Shown here: piece by piece, positions 62,084-64,000 of the stretch | How the letters are laid out: the number at the start of each line of letters is the position of its first letter | Numbering within the stretch: the first letter of the stretch is position 1 | Origin: Amnibacterium sp. CER49 | GTDB lineage: Bacteria > Actinomycetota > Actinomycetes > Actinomycetales > Microbacteriaceae | Length of the DNA stretch: 64,000 nt | Reading direction: 5' to 3' | Assembly: GCF_029846255.1 (NCBI RefSeq) | Contig: NZ_JARVWQ010000002.1 | Span: forward strand, 434,001-498,000 | Made by a program: the position numbers and the translations under genes | Notes under the pieces: model-generated | What the model saw: only the letters and a program-made list of their open reading frames with translations | Databases searched by the model: none | What the model was told of the DNA's origin: nothing

Positions 62084-64000
62084 TCATTCCACCACGACGA
62101 GCAGATCCCCCGCCTCGACCTGCGCGGTGCCCTGCACCGCGAGCCGGCCGACGGAGCCGGCGACGGGCGTCGTGATCGACGCCTCCATCTTCATGGCCTC
62201 GATCGTCGCGATCGTCTCGCCGGGCTCGACCCGCTGCCCCTGCTCGACCTTGACGGTGACGACCCCCGCGAAGGGCGCGCCGACGTGGCCGGCGCGGTTC
62301 GGGTCGGCCTTCTCCGCCGACCGGGTCACGACCGTGATGCTCCGGTCGCGCACGTACACGGGTCGGAGCTGCCCGTTCAGGGTGGTCATGACCGTGCGCA
62401 TGCCCTTGTCGTCGGCCTCGCCGATCGCCTCGAGCCCCACGAACAGCAGCACGCCCCGGCCGATGCGCACGATGTGCTCGGCCCCGGGCTGCAGCCCGTA
62501 GAGGTAGTCGGCGGTGTCGAGCACGGAGAGGTCGCCGAACTGCTCGCGCTGCTCGGTGAAGATGCGCGTCGGCCCCGGGAACAGCAGGCGGTTCAGGGTC
62601 GCGCGACGGGTGGCGCCGTCGCCGTCGAGCGCGGCCCGGTCGTCATCGGAGAGCGGCGTGACGCCCACCTTCACGTCGCGGCCGGCGAGCACCCGGCTCC
62701 GGAACGGCTCCGGCCACCCGCCGGGCAGGTCGCCGAGCTCACCGGCCATGAAGCCGATCACCGAGTCGGGGATGTCGTAGCGCTCGGGGTGCTCCTCGAA
62801 GTCGTGCGGGTCGGCCTCGGTGGCCGCCAGCTGGAGGGCGAGGTCGCCGACGACCTTCGACGACGGCGTCACCTTCGGGATGCGCCCGAGGATCTCGTTC
62901 GAGGCGGCGTAGAGGTCCTCGATCAGCTCGAACCGGTCGGCGAGCCCGAGCGCGATCGCCTGCTGGCGGAGGTTCGAGAGCTGGCCGCCCGGGATCTCGT
63001 GCTTGTAGACCCGGCCCGTCGGCCCCGGCAGACCGGACTCGAACGGCTTGTAGAGGCCGCGGACGGCCTCCCAGTACGGCTCGAGGTCGGACACGGCCTG
63101 CAGCGGGATGCCGGTGTCGCGCTCGGTGTGCGCGAGCGCGGCGACGAGTGCCGAGAAGGAGGGCTGGCTCGTCGTGCCGGCCATCGGCGCGCTCGCCACG
63201 TCGACCGCGTCCGCCCCCGCGGCGCTGGCGGCGAGCAGCGTGGCGAGCTGGCCGCCCGCGGTGTCGTGCGTGTGCACGTGCACGGGGAGCTCGAACTCCT
63301 GGCGCAGCGCGGTGACGAGCTTCGCGGCGGCGAAGGGGCGCAGCAGGCCCGCCATGTCCTTGATGGCGAGCACGTGCGCACCCGCCTGCACCATCTGCTC
63401 GGCGAGGCGCAGGTAGTAGTCGAGCGTGTACAGCGTCTCGTTCGGGTCGAGGAGGTCCGCGGTGTAGCAGAGGCCCGTCTCGGCGACGGCGGTACCGGTG
63501 GCGAGCACCGCGTCGACCGCCGGCCGGATCTGCGCCACGTCGTTCAGCGCGTCGAAGATGCGGAACACGTCGACGCCGGTCGCGGCGGCCTCACGCACGA
63601 ACGCGTCGGTCACCTCGGTCGGATACGGGGTGTAGCCGACCGTGTTGCGGCCGCGGAGCAGCATCTGGATCGCGACGTTCGGCAGCGCCTCCCGCAGCGT
63701 GGCGAGCCGCTCCCAGGGGTCCTCGCCGAGGAAGCGCAGCGCGACGTCGTAGGTCGCGCCGCCCCACGCCTCGACGGTGAGCAGCTGCGGGGTGAGCCGC
63801 GCGACGTGCGGCGCGACGGCAGCGAGGTCGCGGGTGCGCACGCGGGTGGCGAGCAGCGACTGGTGCGCGTCGCGGAAGGTGGTCTCGGTGACGGCGAGCG
63901 CGGTCTGCTCGCGGAGCGCCTTCGCCCAGCCCGCGGGGCCGAGCTCGAGCAGCCGCTGCCTCGAACCCGCGGGAGCCGGTGCGTGCAGGTCCACGGCGGG
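62084..64000 (-). CDS. pyc: Pyruvate carboxylase, C-terminal part (N-terminus beyond window)
   Basis: About 638 residues visible, open at the right edge. The carboxyltransferase domain is recognised by TTFRDAHQSLLATRVRT, FRIFDALNDVAQ, IKDMAGLLRP and the metal ligands in HVHTHDTAGG. A PYC-specific middle domain follows, and the biotinyl domain ends with the lysine in IEAMKMEAS. The biotin carboxylase half must lie to the right. It makes oxaloacetate from pyruvate. The other reading, an oxaloacetate decarboxylase alpha chain, is less likely given the length and the KHEIPGGQLSNLRQQA segment within a PYC layout. Confidence 0.93.
   Translation of the reverse strand, partial: PAVDLHAPAPAGSRQRLLELGPAGWAKALREQTALAVTETTFRDAHQSLLATRVRTRDLAAVAPHVARLTPQLLTVEAWGGATYDVALRFLGEDPWERLATLREALPNVAIQMLLRGRNTVGYTPYPTEVTDAFVREAAATGVDVFRIFDALNDVAQIRPAVDAVLATGTAVAETGLCYTADLLDPNETLYTLDYYLRLAEQMVQAGAHVLAIKDMAGLLRPFAAAKLVTALRQEFELPVHVHTHDTAGGQLATLLAASAAGADAVDVASAPMAGTTSQPSFSALVAALAHTERDTGIPLQAVSDLEPYWEAVRGLYKPFESGLPGPTGRVYKHEIPGGQLSNLRQQAIALGLADRFELIEDLYAASNEILGRIPKVTPSSKVVGDLALQLAATEADPHDFEEHPERYDIPDSVIGFMAGELGDLPGGWPEPFRSRVLAGRDVKVGVTPLSDDDRAALDGDGATRRATLNRLLFPGPTRIFTEQREQFGDLSVLDTADYLYGLQPGAEHIVRIGRGVLLFVGLEAIGEADDKGMRTVMTTLNGQLRPVYVRDRSITVVTRSAEKADPNRAGHVGAPFAGVVTVKVEQGQRVEPGETIATIEAMKMEASITTPVAGSVGRLAVQGTAQVEAGDLLVVVE

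Noticed and set aside
1-64000. tRNA, rRNA, riboswitch, prophage or transposon
   Set aside because: No cloverleaf, rRNA, integrase, transposase or known riboswitch pattern was recognised; gene content and composition are uniform.

Overview
The window is chromosomal DNA of a very GC-rich actinobacterium, most likely a Microbacteriaceae member. The gene orders are typical of that phylum: mraZ to divIVA, ctaCDF facing ctaE-qcrCAB, and pknL beside an Rv2175c-like gene. GTG starts are frequent, and many genes carry a TAnnnT -10 hexamer only 6-8 bases before the start codon, as expected of leaderless mRNAs. MurE has lost the DNPR motif linked to diaminopimelate, which fits the non-DAP type-B peptidoglycan of Microbacteriaceae. 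No tRNA, rRNA, CRISPR, prophage or insertion sequence was seen.

Layout. (1) 1-9079, minus strand: one tightly packed catabolic operon. In transcription order it encodes a zinc polyol dehydrogenase, a DUF2291 protein, an RbsA/RbsC/RbsB-type ABC importer, a DhaK-DhaL fused kinase, RpiB-like and TpiA-like isomerases, and a DeoR regulator cut by the window edge. The set matches the logic of erythritol/threitol degradation to erythrose 4-phosphate. glpK diverges from it across a 256-bp region with a perfect 25-bp palindrome. (2) 10.9-20.7 kb: trpD, then the aerobic respiratory supercomplex (ctaE-qcrCAB forward, ctaCDF reverse) around a NUDIX gene, then an ErpA-type Fe-S carrier. (3) 20.7-25.7 kb: M20 peptidase, DUF3043 membrane protein, pyrD, nrdR, hisD. 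(4) 25.8-31.7 kb, minus: dnaE, a GNAT gene, rluD, lspA. (5) 31.7-49.6 kb, minus: the division and cell-wall cluster mraZ-rsmH-ftsL-ftsI-murE-murF-mraY-murD-ftsW-murG-murC-ftsQ-ftsZ-yggS-sepF-divIVA, most genes overlapping by four bases; the usual yggT between sepF and divIVA is missing. (6) 49.9-60.2 kb: DUF3040, a polyprenyl diphosphate synthase, an Rv2175c-like DNA-binding protein, a LysM protein, a PknL-like kinase, class II DAHP synthase, an acyltransferase, a ROK kinase, an acyl-CoA ligase, peptide deformylase. (7) 60.2-64.0 kb, minus: a ParA/MinD-like ATPase with a long variable N-terminus, and the C-terminal part of pyruvate carboxylase running off the window.

Most of the window is housekeeping. 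The less ordinary material is the four-carbon polyol operon and its operator, the recurrent leaderless-promoter geometry, a 60-bp intergenic repeat present twice in opposite orientation, a pair of related 28-bp palindromes, terminator hairpins built from coding sequence, a hexapeptide-repeat tail on LspA, and the altered MurE motif. All functional statements come from reading the sequence; no database search was run.
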